This document shows, in pieces, positions 51,481-63,518 of a stretch of 64,000 bases of DNA. The DNA is from Fredinandcohnia humi (GTDB lineage: Bacteria; Bacillota; Bacilli; Bacillales; Bacillaceae_L), in the NCBI RefSeq assembly GCF_001439915.1, contig NZ_LMBW01000003.1, forward strand, positions 81,363 to 145,362, given 5' to 3'. Each line of letters opens with the position of its first letter. The first letter of the stretch is position 1. Below the pieces are notes generated by a model. The model ran no database searches. It saw only the letters and a program-made list of their open reading frames with translations, and had not been told where the DNA came from. Made by a program: the position numbers and the translations under genes.

Positions 51481-52368
51481 CCGGTGTGGTTAGCTATTAT
51501 TTTATCACTCATTATCGGTGCCATAATCGGTATCTGGCAAGGGTTTTGGGTTGCCTATGTAGGAATACCATCATTTATTGTTACGTTAGCAAGTATGTTA
51601 ATTTTTAGAGGATTGACTTTATATCTATTGGGTGGAAAATCACTTGCACCTTTCCCTGATTCATTTGGAGTGCTAAGCGGGGGCTTTTTGCCTAATATTG
51701 GGTCAGGTGAATTACACGTTCTAACAATCATATTATCTGCCATTCTATCATTAATCCTAATTTATTTGGAATTTAGAAACCGTAAAAAACAATTGGCATA
51801 TAGCTTTGAAGTAAGTCCTTTATGGCTTTCTATCACAAAGCTAGTCTTGCTGGTCGCAGTTATTAACTGGTTTGCGTATCAATTGGCATTAAATAAAGGA
51901 ATTCCAATGGTGCTAATTATCGTCTTAATTCTCATTGCCCTCTACACCTTCGTAATGAAGAATACAGTCATGGGTCGTCACATTTATGCAACGGGTGGAA
52001 ACCAAAAAGCAGCCGACTTATCCGGGATTAAAACAAAGCGTGTTGTATTTTGGGTATTTGTTAACAACGGTGTTATTGCTGCTTTGGCCGGATTAATGTT
52101 CGCTTCCCGCCTAAATTCTGCAACACCTGCAGCTGGTAACATGCTTGAATTAGATGCAATTGCCGCTGTATTCATTGGTGGTGCATCGATGGCTGGAGGA
52201 GTTGGAACAGTCATTGGCGCCATCGTTGGTGGACTCGTAATGGGAATAATGAACAACGGCATGTCCCTAATCGGAGTCGGAATAGACTGGCAACAAGCCA
52301 TCAAAGGACTAGTCCTACTACTCGCAGTAGGATTCGACATCTACAACAAAAACAGAGCAGGAAAATAG
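51470..52368 (+). pseudogene. XylH/GguB-type sugar ABC permease, 5' end lost
   Basis: From about VGLVPVWLAIILSLIIGAII the frame encodes the C-terminal three quarters of a monosaccharide ABC permease (FWVAYVGIPSFIVTLASMLI, ATGGNQKAADLSGIKTKRVV, FIGGASMAGGVGTVIGAIVG). The first 80 to 100 residues are absent and replaced by the NrdG-like gene. The apparent start at 51436 lies inside the NrdG frame. No matching ATPase or binding protein is adjacent. A deletion between two originally separate genes explains both fragments. Confidence 0.8.
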
Positions 52369-52420
52369 TGGGTCAAAGGGGTCGTCTGGGACAAGGGGAC
52401 AGGTCCCTCGTCCCAGTAAA
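52368..52420. repeat. R1-family repeat
   Basis: GTGGGTCAAAGGGGTCGTC and GGGGACAGGTCCCTCGTCCC directly follow the permease fragment stop. Confidence 0.65.
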
Positions 52421-52441
52421 ATGCACTATTTGACTTAATCT

Positions 52442-52473
52442 AAAAAAGCAGACCAAGCAGAGTCAGCTTTTTT
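52442..52473 (+). terminator. Terminator
   Basis: AAAAAAGC-GAC and GTC-GCTTTTTT pair around a loop of about eight bases; the T-run is part of the stem, so it could act in both directions and also end araR transcripts. Confidence 0.55.
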
Positions 52474-52565
52474 GTAGTTTATTTTAATTTTCGCGGCAAA
52501 CTAATACAAATGGTGGTACGGATTGTAATCCTAGTTTGTTTACACCTAAACCATTAGATTTTTAG

Positions 52566-52647
52566 CTCTCTTATCGAAATCGTTCCCTGGAACCACCCTG
52601 GTTATCGAATGGAAAAAATTAGGGGAACGGGAGAACCGTCCCCATGT
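52566..52647. repeat. R1-family repeat overlapping the araR 3' end
   Basis: CGTTCCCTGGAACC and GGGGAACGGGAGAACCGTCC form a degenerate pair. The right one encodes the last residues of AraR (GTVLPFP). Confidence 0.6.
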
Positions 52648-53728
52648 TTAGCTCTTTTACTGTTTCGCCTTCAATTAACACTGGTTGATAATAGGTTTCA
52701 TTCGGTAATTCTTTCTTTCCTTGTAATTTGTTAATGACCCAATCGGCTGCATCACGCCCCATTTGCTCTTGAGGGTGTGTCAATGTGGTCAGTTTGATAT
52801 TTGCATTTTTCGCAATATAAGAGTTGTCCTGACCAATAATGGATAGGTGGTTAGGGATAGAAATACCAAGTTGTCTGCATACATTTGCCACTTCCAACCC
52901 GACTTCATCGTTATAGCAAACAATGCCTGTCAACACATCTCTATTTTCATGGAGGAACGTTTTCAAATGGGTATAGAGTTCTAACTTTGTTTCTGTATCG
53001 TATGATAGTACAAGGTCTGGTTGAAATCGAAGTTTGGCTTCTCCAAGTGCTTTAATATACCCTTTCATTCGATATTTACCCTGTAGATCATCTATTTTAG
53101 AAATGAGTCCAATTTGTGTGTGACCTTTCACAATTAGTTCTTTTGTTGCAAGATAGCTAGACTGTACATCATCTAGACATAGGAAAGGAACCTCTAATTC
53201 TTCATAATAAGCATTAATCATAATGAATGGTACATCTTGTTCTTTGAACGAAAGATAGTAAGCAATATTAGGATTGTATAGATTGCTTTTTGTAGGTTCC
53301 ACGATCAAACCATCCACTCCGTAGGAAAGCATCATTTCTAACGCCTTTTTTTCTTGCTCGACATCATTATTTGTACTGGCTAAAAGTAACGAATAATTAT
53401 CCTCATTCAATCTTCCTTCAATTCCACGGATAATCGAGGGGAAAATGTAGTCCGAAATGTAGGTCGTTATGACACCAATTGTTTTTTTTGTGAAATTTCC
53501 ACTAGTTTTTGACCGATATTGGTTACTAACATAAGTGCCAGACCCTTTTTCACTTCTTAGAAAACCCTCATTTGCTAGTTCTAAAATAGCCTTGCGAACC
53601 GTGTGCCTGCTAACCTCGTATTTCTCTTGGAGTGCAAATTCAGTAGGGATTTGCTCTCCTGCAATGTAATCTCCCGAAAGAATTTTACTTTTTATTTCTT
53701 CCATGATGACTTGATATTTGGGCTTCAT
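52619..53728 (-). CDS. araR: AraR, arabinose repressor
   Basis: A 369-residue transcription repressor: GntR-type winged helix at the N-terminus (about 1-70, EKYEVSRHTVRKAILELANE, GSGTYVS) and a LacI/GalR-type sugar-binding domain (about 80-360, IGVITTYISDYIFPSIIRGI, IIGQDNSYIA), the hallmark of AraR. It binds arabinose and releases the ara promoters. AraR-like boxes stand between it and the divergent ribulokinase gene, including one near its own start, so autoregulation is likely. The end GTVLPFP is repeat-derived. Confidence 0.95.
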   Translation of the reverse strand: MKPKYQVIMEEIKSKILSGDYIAGEQIPTEFALQEKYEVSRHTVRKAILELANEGFLRSEKGSGTYVSNQYRSKTSGNFTKKTIGVITTYISDYIFPSIIRGIEGRLNEDNYSLLLASTNNDVEQEKKALEMMLSYGVDGLIVEPTKSNLYNPNIAYYLSFKEQDVPFIMINAYYEELEVPFLCLDDVQSSYLATKELIVKGHTQIGLISKIDDLQGKYRMKGYIKALGEAKLRFQPDLVLSYDTETKLELYTHLKTFLHENRDVLTGIVCYNDEVGLEVANVCRQLGISIPNHLSIIGQDNSYIAKNANIKLTTLTHPQEQMGRDAADWVINKLQGKKELPNETYYQPVLIEGETVKELNMGTVLPFP

Positions 53729-53749
53729 CTATCTCACTACCTTCATAAT

Positions 53750-53796
53750 TGTTCGTATTTATAATTTCCTGATTTGGGATATTTGTATGGACATAT
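53750..53796. promoter_or_regulatory. AraR-like boxes on the araR side
   Basis: ATTGTTCGTATTTAT (from about 53749; reverse ATAAATACGAACAAT) and ATTTGTATGGACATAT (53781-53796) resemble the AraR operator ATTTGTACGTACAAAT. They are 20 to 70 bases before the araR start. Confidence 0.5.
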
Positions 53797-53897
53797 TTTA
53801 ACATGGATTAAATAGAATTAAAAGTTTTGACCGTATTGTTGTCGAGAACTAGTAGAATATTGGTCAAGAATGTTGTTTGTATAAATTGTGTCATATG

Positions 53898-53926
53898 TTG
53901 ACAAATGTACGTACAATAAATATAAT
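53898..53926 (+). promoter_or_regulatory. araK promoter with overlapping AraR operator
   Basis: TTGACA (53898-53903), 17 bases, TATAAT (53921-53926), a consensus sigma-A promoter. The spacer holds AAATGTACGTACAATA (53903-53918) around the palindrome GTACGTAC, a close AraR box, placed to block RNA polymerase. Confidence 0.8.
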
Positions 53927-53968
53927 GTGGGTGTAAAGAATGATAAAAAAAGTACTCTTTTATAGATT

Positions 53969-53982
53969 TGAAACCGTTGCCA
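53969..53982 (+). promoter_or_regulatory. Candidate cre (CcpA) site
   Basis: TGAAACCGTTGCCA matches TGWAANCGNTNWCA with one mismatch and lies between the promoter and the ribulokinase start, a usual position for catabolite repression. Confidence 0.5.
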
Positions 53983-54001
53983 GGGAGGGGATGTTAGCAA
54001 G

Positions 54002-55609
54002 ATGGTAAATCAAGTAGATGTTAAACATGCAATTACTATGGGAGAAACTTCACTTGGAATCGAGTTAGGATCCACACGTATTAAAGCAGTGCTGATTGAT
54101 CAACATTTTGAGACAATCGCAACTGGAAGCTACGAGTGGGAAAATCGACTTGAAAACGGATTTTGGACGTACAACTTAGAAGATGTTATCACTGGATTAC
54201 AAACAGCTTATTCTGAAATGAAACAGGAAGTTGAAAAGAATTATGGAATCACTATCCGAAAAATTGGATCCATTGGATTTTCCGCAATGATGCACGGCTA
54301 TATGGCTTTTGACAAGACGGGAGAACTACTTGTTCCGTTTCGAACTTGGCGTAATGCAACAACTGGTGTTGCAGCAAAGGAATTGACCAATGTATTTCAA
54401 TTCAATATCCCAGAAAGGTGGAGTATTGCTCACCTATACCAAGCGATATTAAATGAGGAAAAACATTTACCTCAGATTGATTTTATTACCACTTTAGCGG
54501 GCTACATACACTGGTTACTAACAGGAAATAAAGCATTAGGCATTGGGGACGCTTCAGGTATGTTCCCAATTGATGAAGCTACCAAAGACTACAATGAAAC
54601 AATGGTCAAGCAGTTTGACGAACTAATTACATCGAAAAGCTATCCATGGAAGATAAAAGATATTCTTCCAAAAGTGTGTACCTCTGGTGAACAAGCAGGG
54701 ATATTAACTGAAGGTGGGGCAAAAATACTTGATCGATCACTACATTTACAACCAGGTATTCCGGTTTGTCCACCAGAAGGTGATGCGGGAACAGGGGTGG
54801 TTGCTACAAATAGTGTGAGGAAGCGTACCGGAAACGTTTCAGTAGGAACCTCTGTTTTTGCGATGATTGTGTTAGAGAAGGAACTTTCAAAGGTATATCC
54901 AGAAATTGATTTGGTAAACACACCTAACGGAAGCCCGGTTGCAATGGTTCATGCGAATAATTGTTCAAGTGATATTAATGCTTGGTTGGGTCTGTTCCGT
55001 GAATTTTCTGAGGCAATGGGACAAAAGGTTGATACAAATAAATTATTTAGTGTGATGTTGAATAAAGCGTTGGAAGCGGACCCAGATGGTGGGGGCCTCC
55101 TAAGCTACGGTTATTTATCCGGTGAAAATATTACAGGATTAGAAAGTGGACGACCACTATTTGTAAGGTCACCTGTGAGTAATTTTAATTTGGCGAATTT
55201 CATGCGCACCCATCTTTTTACTGCCTTTGGTGCATTGAAAATGGGCATGGATATTTTGACAAAGAATGAAAACGTTGCAATTGATAGCATTTTAGCTCAC
55301 GGTGGTTTATTTAAAACCCCTATTGTTGGACAAAGGATTGTTGCAGCTGCAATGAATACTCCAGTTTCAGTTATGGCAACAGCTGGAGAAGGCGGTGCGT
55401 GGGGAATGGCTATTCTAGCTTCTTACATGATGAACAAAGAACAAGAAGAAAGTTTAGAAGATTTCCTTGATCATAAGGTCTTTGTAGAAGTGAACGGACA
55501 AGAAATTCATCCTGATGAATCCGATGTTAAAGGTTTTGAAGAGTTTATCGAACGATACAAAAAAGGATTAGTGATTGAGCAGGCCGCTGTAGATCATTTG
55601 GTCCAATGA
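54002..55609 (+). CDS. FGGY-family carbohydrate kinase, probable non-classical L-ribulokinase
   Basis: A 535-residue sugar kinase with the two actin-like halves of FGGY kinases: [17 protein letters not shown] at the N-terminus, [13 protein letters not shown] near 95, [14 protein letters not shown] and [13 protein letters not shown] in the second half. It is not the classical AraB sequence (no VDFGTLSGRA-type start). Its place between araR and araD strongly suggests phosphorylation of L-ribulose; such alternative kinases (AraK) are known in Clostridium. ATG 54002 is 11 bases after GGGAGGGG, a slightly long spacing. The AraR-box promoter lies upstream. Confidence 0.82.
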   Translation: MVNQVDVKHAITMGETSLGIELGSTRIKAVLIDQHFETIATGSYEWENRLENGFWTYNLEDVITGLQTAYSEMKQEVEKNYGITIRKIGSIGFSAMMHGYMAFDKTGELLVPFRTWRNATTGVAAKELTNVFQFNIPERWSIAHLYQAILNEEKHLPQIDFITTLAGYIHWLLTGNKALGIGDASGMFPIDEATKDYNETMVKQFDELITSKSYPWKIKDILPKVCTSGEQAGILTEGGAKILDRSLHLQPGIPVCPPEGDAGTGVVATNSVRKRTGNVSVGTSVFAMIVLEKELSKVYPEIDLVNTPNGSPVAMVHANNCSSDINAWLGLFREFSEAMGQKVDTNKLFSVMLNKALEADPDGGGLLSYGYLSGENITGLESGRPLFVRSPVSNFNLANFMRTHLFTAFGALKMGMDILTKNENVAIDSILAHGGLFKTPIVGQRIVAAAMNTPVSVMATAGEGGAWGMAILASYMMNKEQEESLEDFLDHKVFVEVNGQEIHPDESDVKGFEEFIERYKKGLVIEQAAVDHLVQ

Positions 55610-55633
55610 CTCGTGAACGGGGGGATTATTGAC

Positions 55634-56329
55634 GTGCTAGAACAATTGAAAGAAGAAGTATATCAAGCGAATTTGGACTTACCTAAACACGGACTCGTGA
55701 AATTTACATGGGGAAATGCAAGTGCCATTGATCGTGAAAGCGGCTTATTCGTTATCAAACCTAGTGGTGTTGATTATGAAACATTGAAGCCGAGTGATAT
55801 GGTCGTTGTTGATTTGGAGGGCAATGTTGTAGAAGGAGAGTTGAATCCTTCTTCAGATACAATGACTCATGCAGTGCTCTATAATCATTACCCAGAAATC
55901 GGCGGCATCGTGCACACCCATTCAACTTGGGCGACAATTTGGGCTCAAGCGGGTCTGGATGTTCCAGCGATGGGTACTACACATGCAGATACATTCTATG
56001 GTTCGATACCATGTGCGCGTTTTTTAACAAAAGAGGAAATTGATCAAGGTTACGAAGCGCAAACGGGTCATGTGATCATCGAAACATTTGAAGAGCGTGG
56101 GTTAGATGTATTGGCAGTTCCAGGTGTGCTACTTCATGGTCATGGTCCATTTACATGGGGAAAAGATGTAAAGTCAGCGGTAATCAATAGTGTGGTATTA
56201 GATGAAGTTGCGAAAATGAACTTATTTGCACGCGAATTAAATCATTTTGCTCCAACTTTGCCGCAACGTGTTTTAGATAAACACTACTTACGTAAGCATG
56301 GGAAAAACGCATATTACGGGCAAAAGTAA
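55634..56329 (+). CDS. araD: L-ribulose-5-phosphate 4-epimerase
   Basis: Converts L-ribulose-5-phosphate to D-xylulose-5-phosphate using a metal-held enolate. 231 residues of the class II aldolase/epimerase family: [45 protein letters not shown] and zinc His in [11 protein letters not shown], plus [12 protein letters not shown] 55634, nine bases after GGGGGG, gives the N-terminus MLEQLKEEV expected from B. subtilis AraD; the earlier GTG 55613 lies in front of that site. Overlapping unit with the kinase gene. Confidence 0.94.
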   Translation: MLEQLKEEVYQANLDLPKHGLVKFTWGNASAIDRESGLFVIKPSGVDYETLKPSDMVVVDLEGNVVEGELNPSSDTMTHAVLYNHYPEIGGIVHTHSTWATIWAQAGLDVPAMGTTHADTFYGSIPCARFLTKEEIDQGYEAQTGHVIIETFEERGLDVLAVPGVLLHGHGPFTWGKDVKSAVINSVVLDEVAKMNLFARELNHFAPTLPQRVLDKHYLRKHGKNAYYGQK

Positions 56330-56640
56330 TGAACAAATACGCCATGGCGTATTTGCGAGCCCGATTTTTTTAGGCCTACCCGAGGTGGGTCACAAAGACG
56401 TTGCCACAGGACGTGGCGTTCTTAGTCTTTGATCTTATGCGAGATACAGTGAAACTTCAATCTGTGGAATTTATTCCTCAGATTGTTAGTTGAACCAATC
56501 GGGCATTTAATGGTAGTTGCCCTCTTTGAGGGCTTAGTACCAGTTAATGAGGGGAAAACTTTCTTTGAAAAATCGAGGCATCCGCCGGAGGCTTTTTGTC
56601 TTTATTCAGCCTACTTCTGCTGAATAAAGTAAAAACTATT
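56330..56640. repeat. Complex hairpin repeat, left copy of an inverted pair
   Basis: Successive stems: AAATACGCCATGGCGTATTT, GACGTTGCCACAGGACGTGG region, GCCCTCTTTGAGGGC, and TTTATTCAGC/GCTGAATAAA, with TCCGCCGGAGGCTTTTT near 56582. Its parts recur in reverse order and orientation at 60893-61080. No gene inside. Confidence 0.65.
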
Positions 56641-56662
56641 AATCTATGAAAAGAGGATTATT

Positions 56663-59679
<3,017 letters not shown>

Positions 59680-59752
59680 TGACTTACTATAGAAACAATA
59701 GTCTTTTACAAATTAAATAATAAATTTTATTATAATAGACAAACTAATCATA

Positions 59753-59796
59753 ATTATCAAAATAATTTATTGACGATGAAAGCACATTTTGATAAT
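59753..59796. promoter_or_regulatory. 11-bp inverted repeat, candidate operator of the LacI-type gene
   Basis: ATTATCAAAAT (59753-59763) and ATTTTGATAAT (59786-59796) are perfect complements 33 bp apart, 42 bases before the regulator start. The position suits autoregulation. Confidence 0.5.
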
Positions 59797-59837
59797 CTTT
59801 AGTTAGCAACTTAAACGATTAACTAAGGAGATAAGAA

Positions 59838-60887
59838 ATGGTACGTTTGAAGGATATTGCAGAAAAGGCGAATGTTTCCACCGCAACTGTTTCTTATGTA
59901 ATTAACAATACGGGGAATATAAGCAAGGAGACAAGAGAGAAAGTTCTTCGAGTACTAGAAGAACTAAATTATAAACCTAACCAGGTTGCAAGAAGTTTAA
60001 AAAACAAGAAAACAAGAACAATTGGAGTCATCGTAGAGGATATCACGGTTTTTAATGCTCCCGAGATCATTGATGGAATTAATAGTTATGCTGAAAAGCA
60101 CGGTTTTTCTATTCTTCTCACAAATTTAAGAATCTATAAGAGAATTGGTAATAACTATCATGAAATCGAAAAATGTAAAGATTTAATAGAAAGCGCAATG
60201 GATGAATTGTTAAGCCAACAAGTAGATGGGATTATTTATATCGGAGTGCATATACGCGATGTTACAGGGCTGGTTCAAGAAAGTAATAAGCCAATTGTCT
60301 ATACGTACTGTTATACTTCTTCACCTAAAGATTACTCAGTAAACTTTGATGATGAACTAGCAACTTATGAAATTACCAATTACTTAATAGAAATGGGACA
60401 TCGCAAAATCGCGCTTATTAGCGGGTTGATTGATTCATTTCCATCCCACCAGCGTTTCTTAGGTTATCACCGTGCATTAATGGAGAAACAGCTTCTATTT
60501 AATCCGGTTTTTGTTAAAACGGGAGACTGGCAATATGAATCAGGTTATCGCATGGCAAAAGAACTATTAGAGTTACAGGAAAAACCTACTGCCATTATTG
60601 CAATGAATGATGTCATGGCAGGAGGTGTGCTAGAAGCCTGCCGAGAGTTAAACATTAAAGTGCCTGATGAGTTATCTATTGTTGGTTTTGATGATCGTGA
60701 ATTCGGAATATATTTCTTACCAAAATTAACTACAATGAGACTTCCGTTGGATGAAATGGGTTTATTGTCTATGAAAAAAATGATCAAACTTTTAGACCAA
60801 GATAAAGAAGTAGATTATGAGACAAAAGTAAAATGCCAGCTTGTACAGCGAGAATCTGTTTCTTCACCCAGTGGGTTAATCGTTTAA
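59838..60887 (+). CDS. LacI/GalR-family transcription regulator
   Basis: 349 residues: helix-turn-helix VRLKDIAEKANVSTATVSYV at the N-terminus with the hinge helix NQVARSLKNKKT, then a periplasmic-binding-protein-like sugar domain (IGVIVEDITVFNAPEIIDGI, ELSIVGFDDREFG). The family usually binds a sugar and represses a neighbouring uptake operon; the ABC transporter genes downstream are the obvious targets. AAGGAGAT precedes the ATG. It is separate from AraR, so arabinan-type oligosaccharide uptake may have its own control. Confidence 0.9.
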   Translation: MVRLKDIAEKANVSTATVSYVINNTGNISKETREKVLRVLEELNYKPNQVARSLKNKKTRTIGVIVEDITVFNAPEIIDGINSYAEKHGFSILLTNLRIYKRIGNNYHEIEKCKDLIESAMDELLSQQVDGIIYIGVHIRDVTGLVQESNKPIVYTYCYTSSPKDYSVNFDDELATYEITNYLIEMGHRKIALISGLIDSFPSHQRFLGYHRALMEKQLLFNPVFVKTGDWQYESGYRMAKELLELQEKPTAIIAMNDVMAGGVLEACRELNIKVPDELSIVGFDDREFGIYFLPKLTTMRLPLDEMGLLSMKKMIKLLDQDKEVDYETKVKCQLVQRESVSSPSGLIV

Positions 60888-60892
60888 CTTTA

Positions 60893-61080
60893 TTCAGTCG
60901 GGGTTCAAACTCCGACTGAAATTAAGGAACTCAGACTAAGACCGCCACTTCCTGTGGCAACGTCTGAGTGACCCACATCGTGTGGGCCTAAAGCCTCCGG
61001 CGGAGACATGCGATTTTCAAAGGAAGTTTTTCGAGCAAGTTCGAAAAACTCTGGGCACAAATACGCCAAGGCGCATTTGA
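60893..61080. repeat. Complex hairpin repeat, right copy of an inverted pair
   Basis: TTCAGTCGGGGTTCAAACTC and CCGACTGAA form a stem, followed by GTGGCAACGTCTGAGTGACC, CCACATCGTGTGGGCC, AAAGCCTCCGGCGGA, GAAGTTTTTCGAGCAAGTTC and AATACGCCAAGGCGCATTT. The order is the reverse complement of the element at 56330-56640. Confidence 0.65.
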
Positions 61081-61102
61081 TTCCATCCTTTTTAACGATA
61101 TG

Positions 61103-61116
61103 TGAAAACGCCTTCA
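61103..61116 (+). promoter_or_regulatory. Candidate cre (CcpA) site before the sugar transporter
   Basis: TGAAAACGCCTTCA matches the cre consensus with one mismatch. It lies 156 bases upstream of the binding-protein gene. Confidence 0.4.
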
Positions 61117-61188
61117 GGGGTATCGGCGAAATTTACTAAATCAAGCTAAAAAACATCTTTTTTAGGGGGTGATGTGAGGAGGTAAATA

Positions 61189-61272
61189 ATGATGTGGATT
61201 AATCGAGTAAACCATTGTACCATCGTTTTTTTTCAAAACATTACAGGGGGAATTTTAAATGAAAAAAAGTAG
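61189..61272 (+). CDS. Possible 27-residue leader peptide overlapping the binding-protein start
   Basis: GAGGAGGT with six-base spacing to ATG 61189 is one of the best ribosome binding sites of the window. The frame (MMWINRVNHCTIVFF start) ends at TAG 61270-61272, overlapping the next gene start at 61259 by 14 bases. It may couple translation of the binding protein. No similarity recognised. Confidence 0.35.
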   Translation: MMWINRVNHCTIVFFQNITGGILNEKK

Positions 61273-62530
61273 AAAGTTTTACACATCCTTAATTGCAATA
61301 TTGATTCTTGTACTTTCAGTCGTGTTAACTGGATGCGCAAAAAACGATGCTAGTACCGGCAGTAAAGATTCTGGTGATAAAGTAACTTTGAGTTTTAGTA
61401 TGTGGGATACCCTTAAAGAAGAGGATACCCATTTTATTAAAGCATTTGAAGAAAAGTATCCAAATATTAAAATTGATTTGGTTAATATTCCAGAAGATTA
61501 CTCGCAGAAAATTAATTCCATGATCATTGGAGGGAATGCTCCAGATGTTATCTTATCATGGGAAGCGGATATCAATCGTTTTGCTGAAAGTGGAGCAATC
61601 GATCCATTAGATGAATATATAGCGAAGACCTCCGAGTTCAAAATGGATGATTTCATTCCTGCTGTTGAAAAGATTAGCACAACAGGAGAAACGTATGGAT
61701 TTCCATGGGTTTATGCAACTGAGTTCTTATATTATAACAAGGATATGTTTGATGCTGCAGGTGTAGATTATCCAAGTGATGATTGGACATGGGATGATTT
61801 ACAAGAGGCTGCAAAGAAGTTAACTGTTCGTGAGGGTGACCAAACCGCTCAATGGGGGTTAGATGCGATTTCTTTCCCTGGAATTTGGTACTCAACAATT
61901 GGAGCTGCTGGTGATGACGTAGTAAAAGACGGGAAATTTGATTTAAATGATGGTTTGCGAAAAGCACTTGAGTTCCAAAATGAATTAACAAATGTGGATA
62001 AAGTTTCACCACAACCATCTTCAGGTGGTCAGGTAGCCGATTTATTTGCTGCAGGTAAAGCTGCAATGACACGACAAGGTAGCTGGTATACATTAGCATA
62101 CGGCGAGAATGAATTTAATTGGGATATTGCACCTCTTCCAAAAGAAGAACGCTCATATGTATCTCTTCACACAGGCTTCTTTACAATTAATAGCCAAAGT
62201 AAACATAAAGAAGAGGCCTGGAAGTTTATTGAATTCATGATGAGCGATGAAGGACAAACAGCACTTAGCAGCCAATTCCATAATCCTTCTGCACGTACAA
62301 GTGTCGCGGCAAAAGGTGAGTTTAAAGTTAATGGAAAAAATGGTCCTACTAACTGGGATGTATTTGAAAAGACTGCGGATGACGGTCGTTTCGGATATGT
62401 ATTGGTGAACCCAACTGTAACAGATGAATTAGTAGGTGACTTTAATGCTGTGCTATTAGGACAAAAAACAATTGACGAAGTGGTTAATACATCTGTCCCG
62501 GCTGCACAAAAGAAACTGGACGAACAATAA
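61259..62530 (+). CDS. Sugar ABC transporter solute-binding lipoprotein
   Basis: Family 1 (CUT1) extracellular binding protein, 423 residues, lipobox VLTGCAK with Cys near 25. LSFSMWDTLKEEDTHFIKAF, VILSWEADINRFAESGAIDP and FPWVYATEFLYYNKDMFDAA are typical for oligosaccharide-binding proteins of the AraN/MalE type. GGGGGAA precedes the ATG. The genomic place next to abfA and the LacI-type gene suggests arabino-oligosaccharides as ligand. Two permease genes follow; the shared ATPase (MsmX type) is not in the window. Confidence 0.9.
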   Translation: MKKSRKFYTSLIAILILVLSVVLTGCAKNDASTGSKDSGDKVTLSFSMWDTLKEEDTHFIKAFEEKYPNIKIDLVNIPEDYSQKINSMIIGGNAPDVILSWEADINRFAESGAIDPLDEYIAKTSEFKMDDFIPAVEKISTTGETYGFPWVYATEFLYYNKDMFDAAGVDYPSDDWTWDDLQEAAKKLTVREGDQTAQWGLDAISFPGIWYSTIGAAGDDVVKDGKFDLNDGLRKALEFQNELTNVDKVSPQPSSGGQVADLFAAGKAAMTRQGSWYTLAYGENEFNWDIAPLPKEERSYVSLHTGFFTINSQSKHKEEAWKFIEFMMSDEGQTALSSQFHNPSARTSVAAKGEFKVNGKNGPTNWDVFEKTADDGRFGYVLVNPTVTDELVGDFNAVLLGQKTIDEVVNTSVPAAQKKLDEQ

Positions 62531-62545
62531 GTACAATAGACAAAA

Positions 62546-62573
62546 CTTCCTCCCAAATTCATTTGGGAGGAAG
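62546..62573 (+). terminator. Intercistronic hairpin after the binding-protein gene
   Basis: CTTCCTCCCAAAT pairs perfectly with ATTTGGGAGGAAG around a two-base loop, without a T-run. Such stems protect the binding-protein mRNA and reduce read-through to the permeases. Confidence 0.7.
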
Positions 62574-62606
62574 CGTATCAAATGTAAATAGAGAGGACTT
62601 GAAATA

Positions 62607-63503
62607 ATGAAAAAGGGAAAAACCACTTGGAAAGAAAATCTCTCTGCTTATTCCTTTCTGTCCCCGTGGATTTTTGGGCTAATCCTATTCACAGGTGGAC
62701 CTATAATTGTTTCATTTTTCCTAAGCTTAACAAAGTGGAATCTCTTAGGTACACCTAAGTTTGTTGGCTTAGATAACTACATAAGGATGCTTTCTAGCGA
62801 TTCTGATTTTCTAAATTCATTGAAGGTCACGATCCTATTTACCGTTATAAGTGTGGTAGTAAGTGTTTCATCTGCGTTATTTTTAGCTGTTTTATTAAAC
62901 TTCAATGTAAAATTTCTTGGCATTTTTCAATTTTTCTACTTTATCCCGGCTGTCATGCCGAGTGTGGTAATGGCGTTTGTATTTAAACTAATGTTTAACC
63001 AACAAATCGGGATTGTAAATTACTTATTATCATTTATTGGAATTTCGAATGCACCAAATTGGTTAAATGATACTTTTTGGATCTGGCCAACGTTAGCCTA
63101 TGCAAGCATATTTACCTATGCCACTGGACAAATGATGTTAATTTTCACTTCTAGTTTAAAAGAAGTACCTCAAGAACTTTATGAAGCATGTGATTTAGAT
63201 GGGGCAACATTTTTACAACGATTTATTCATGTAACTCTACCATCTATTTCTCCAATTATATTATTCAATGTAGTAGTTGCAACTATAAGTTCATTTAACA
63301 GTTCTTTTACACTTTTATATCCCCTTACAAATGGAGGACCAAATAATGCGACAGACGTTCTGAGCCTAAACATTTATAAAAATGCTTTTAAAATGTTCGA
63401 TATGGGTTACGCTTCAGCCTTGGCAGTTGTTTTGTTCATCATTGTGGCTTCCATTGCAGTAATCCAATTTAGAATGTCGAAAAATTGGGTTCATTACGAT
63501 TAA
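62607..63503 (+). CDS. Sugar ABC transporter permease (AraP/MalF type)
   Basis: 298 residues, six membrane helices, N-terminus AYSFLSPWIFGLILFTGGPI and the EAA loop EVPQELYEACDLDGATFLQR that contacts the ATPase. First of two permeases of the CUT1 importer. GAGAGGAC lies before the ATG. Confidence 0.92.
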   Translation: MKKGKTTWKENLSAYSFLSPWIFGLILFTGGPIIVSFFLSLTKWNLLGTPKFVGLDNYIRMLSSDSDFLNSLKVTILFTVISVVVSVSSALFLAVLLNFNVKFLGIFQFFYFIPAVMPSVVMAFVFKLMFNQQIGIVNYLLSFIGISNAPNWLNDTFWIWPTLAYASIFTYATGQMMLIFTSSLKEVPQELYEACDLDGATFLQRFIHVTLPSISPIILFNVVVATISSFNSSFTLLYPLTNGGPNNATDVLSLNIYKNAFKMFDMGYASALAVVLFIIVASIAVIQFRMSKNWVHYD

Positions 63504-63518
63504 AAGGAGGGGTATGCT

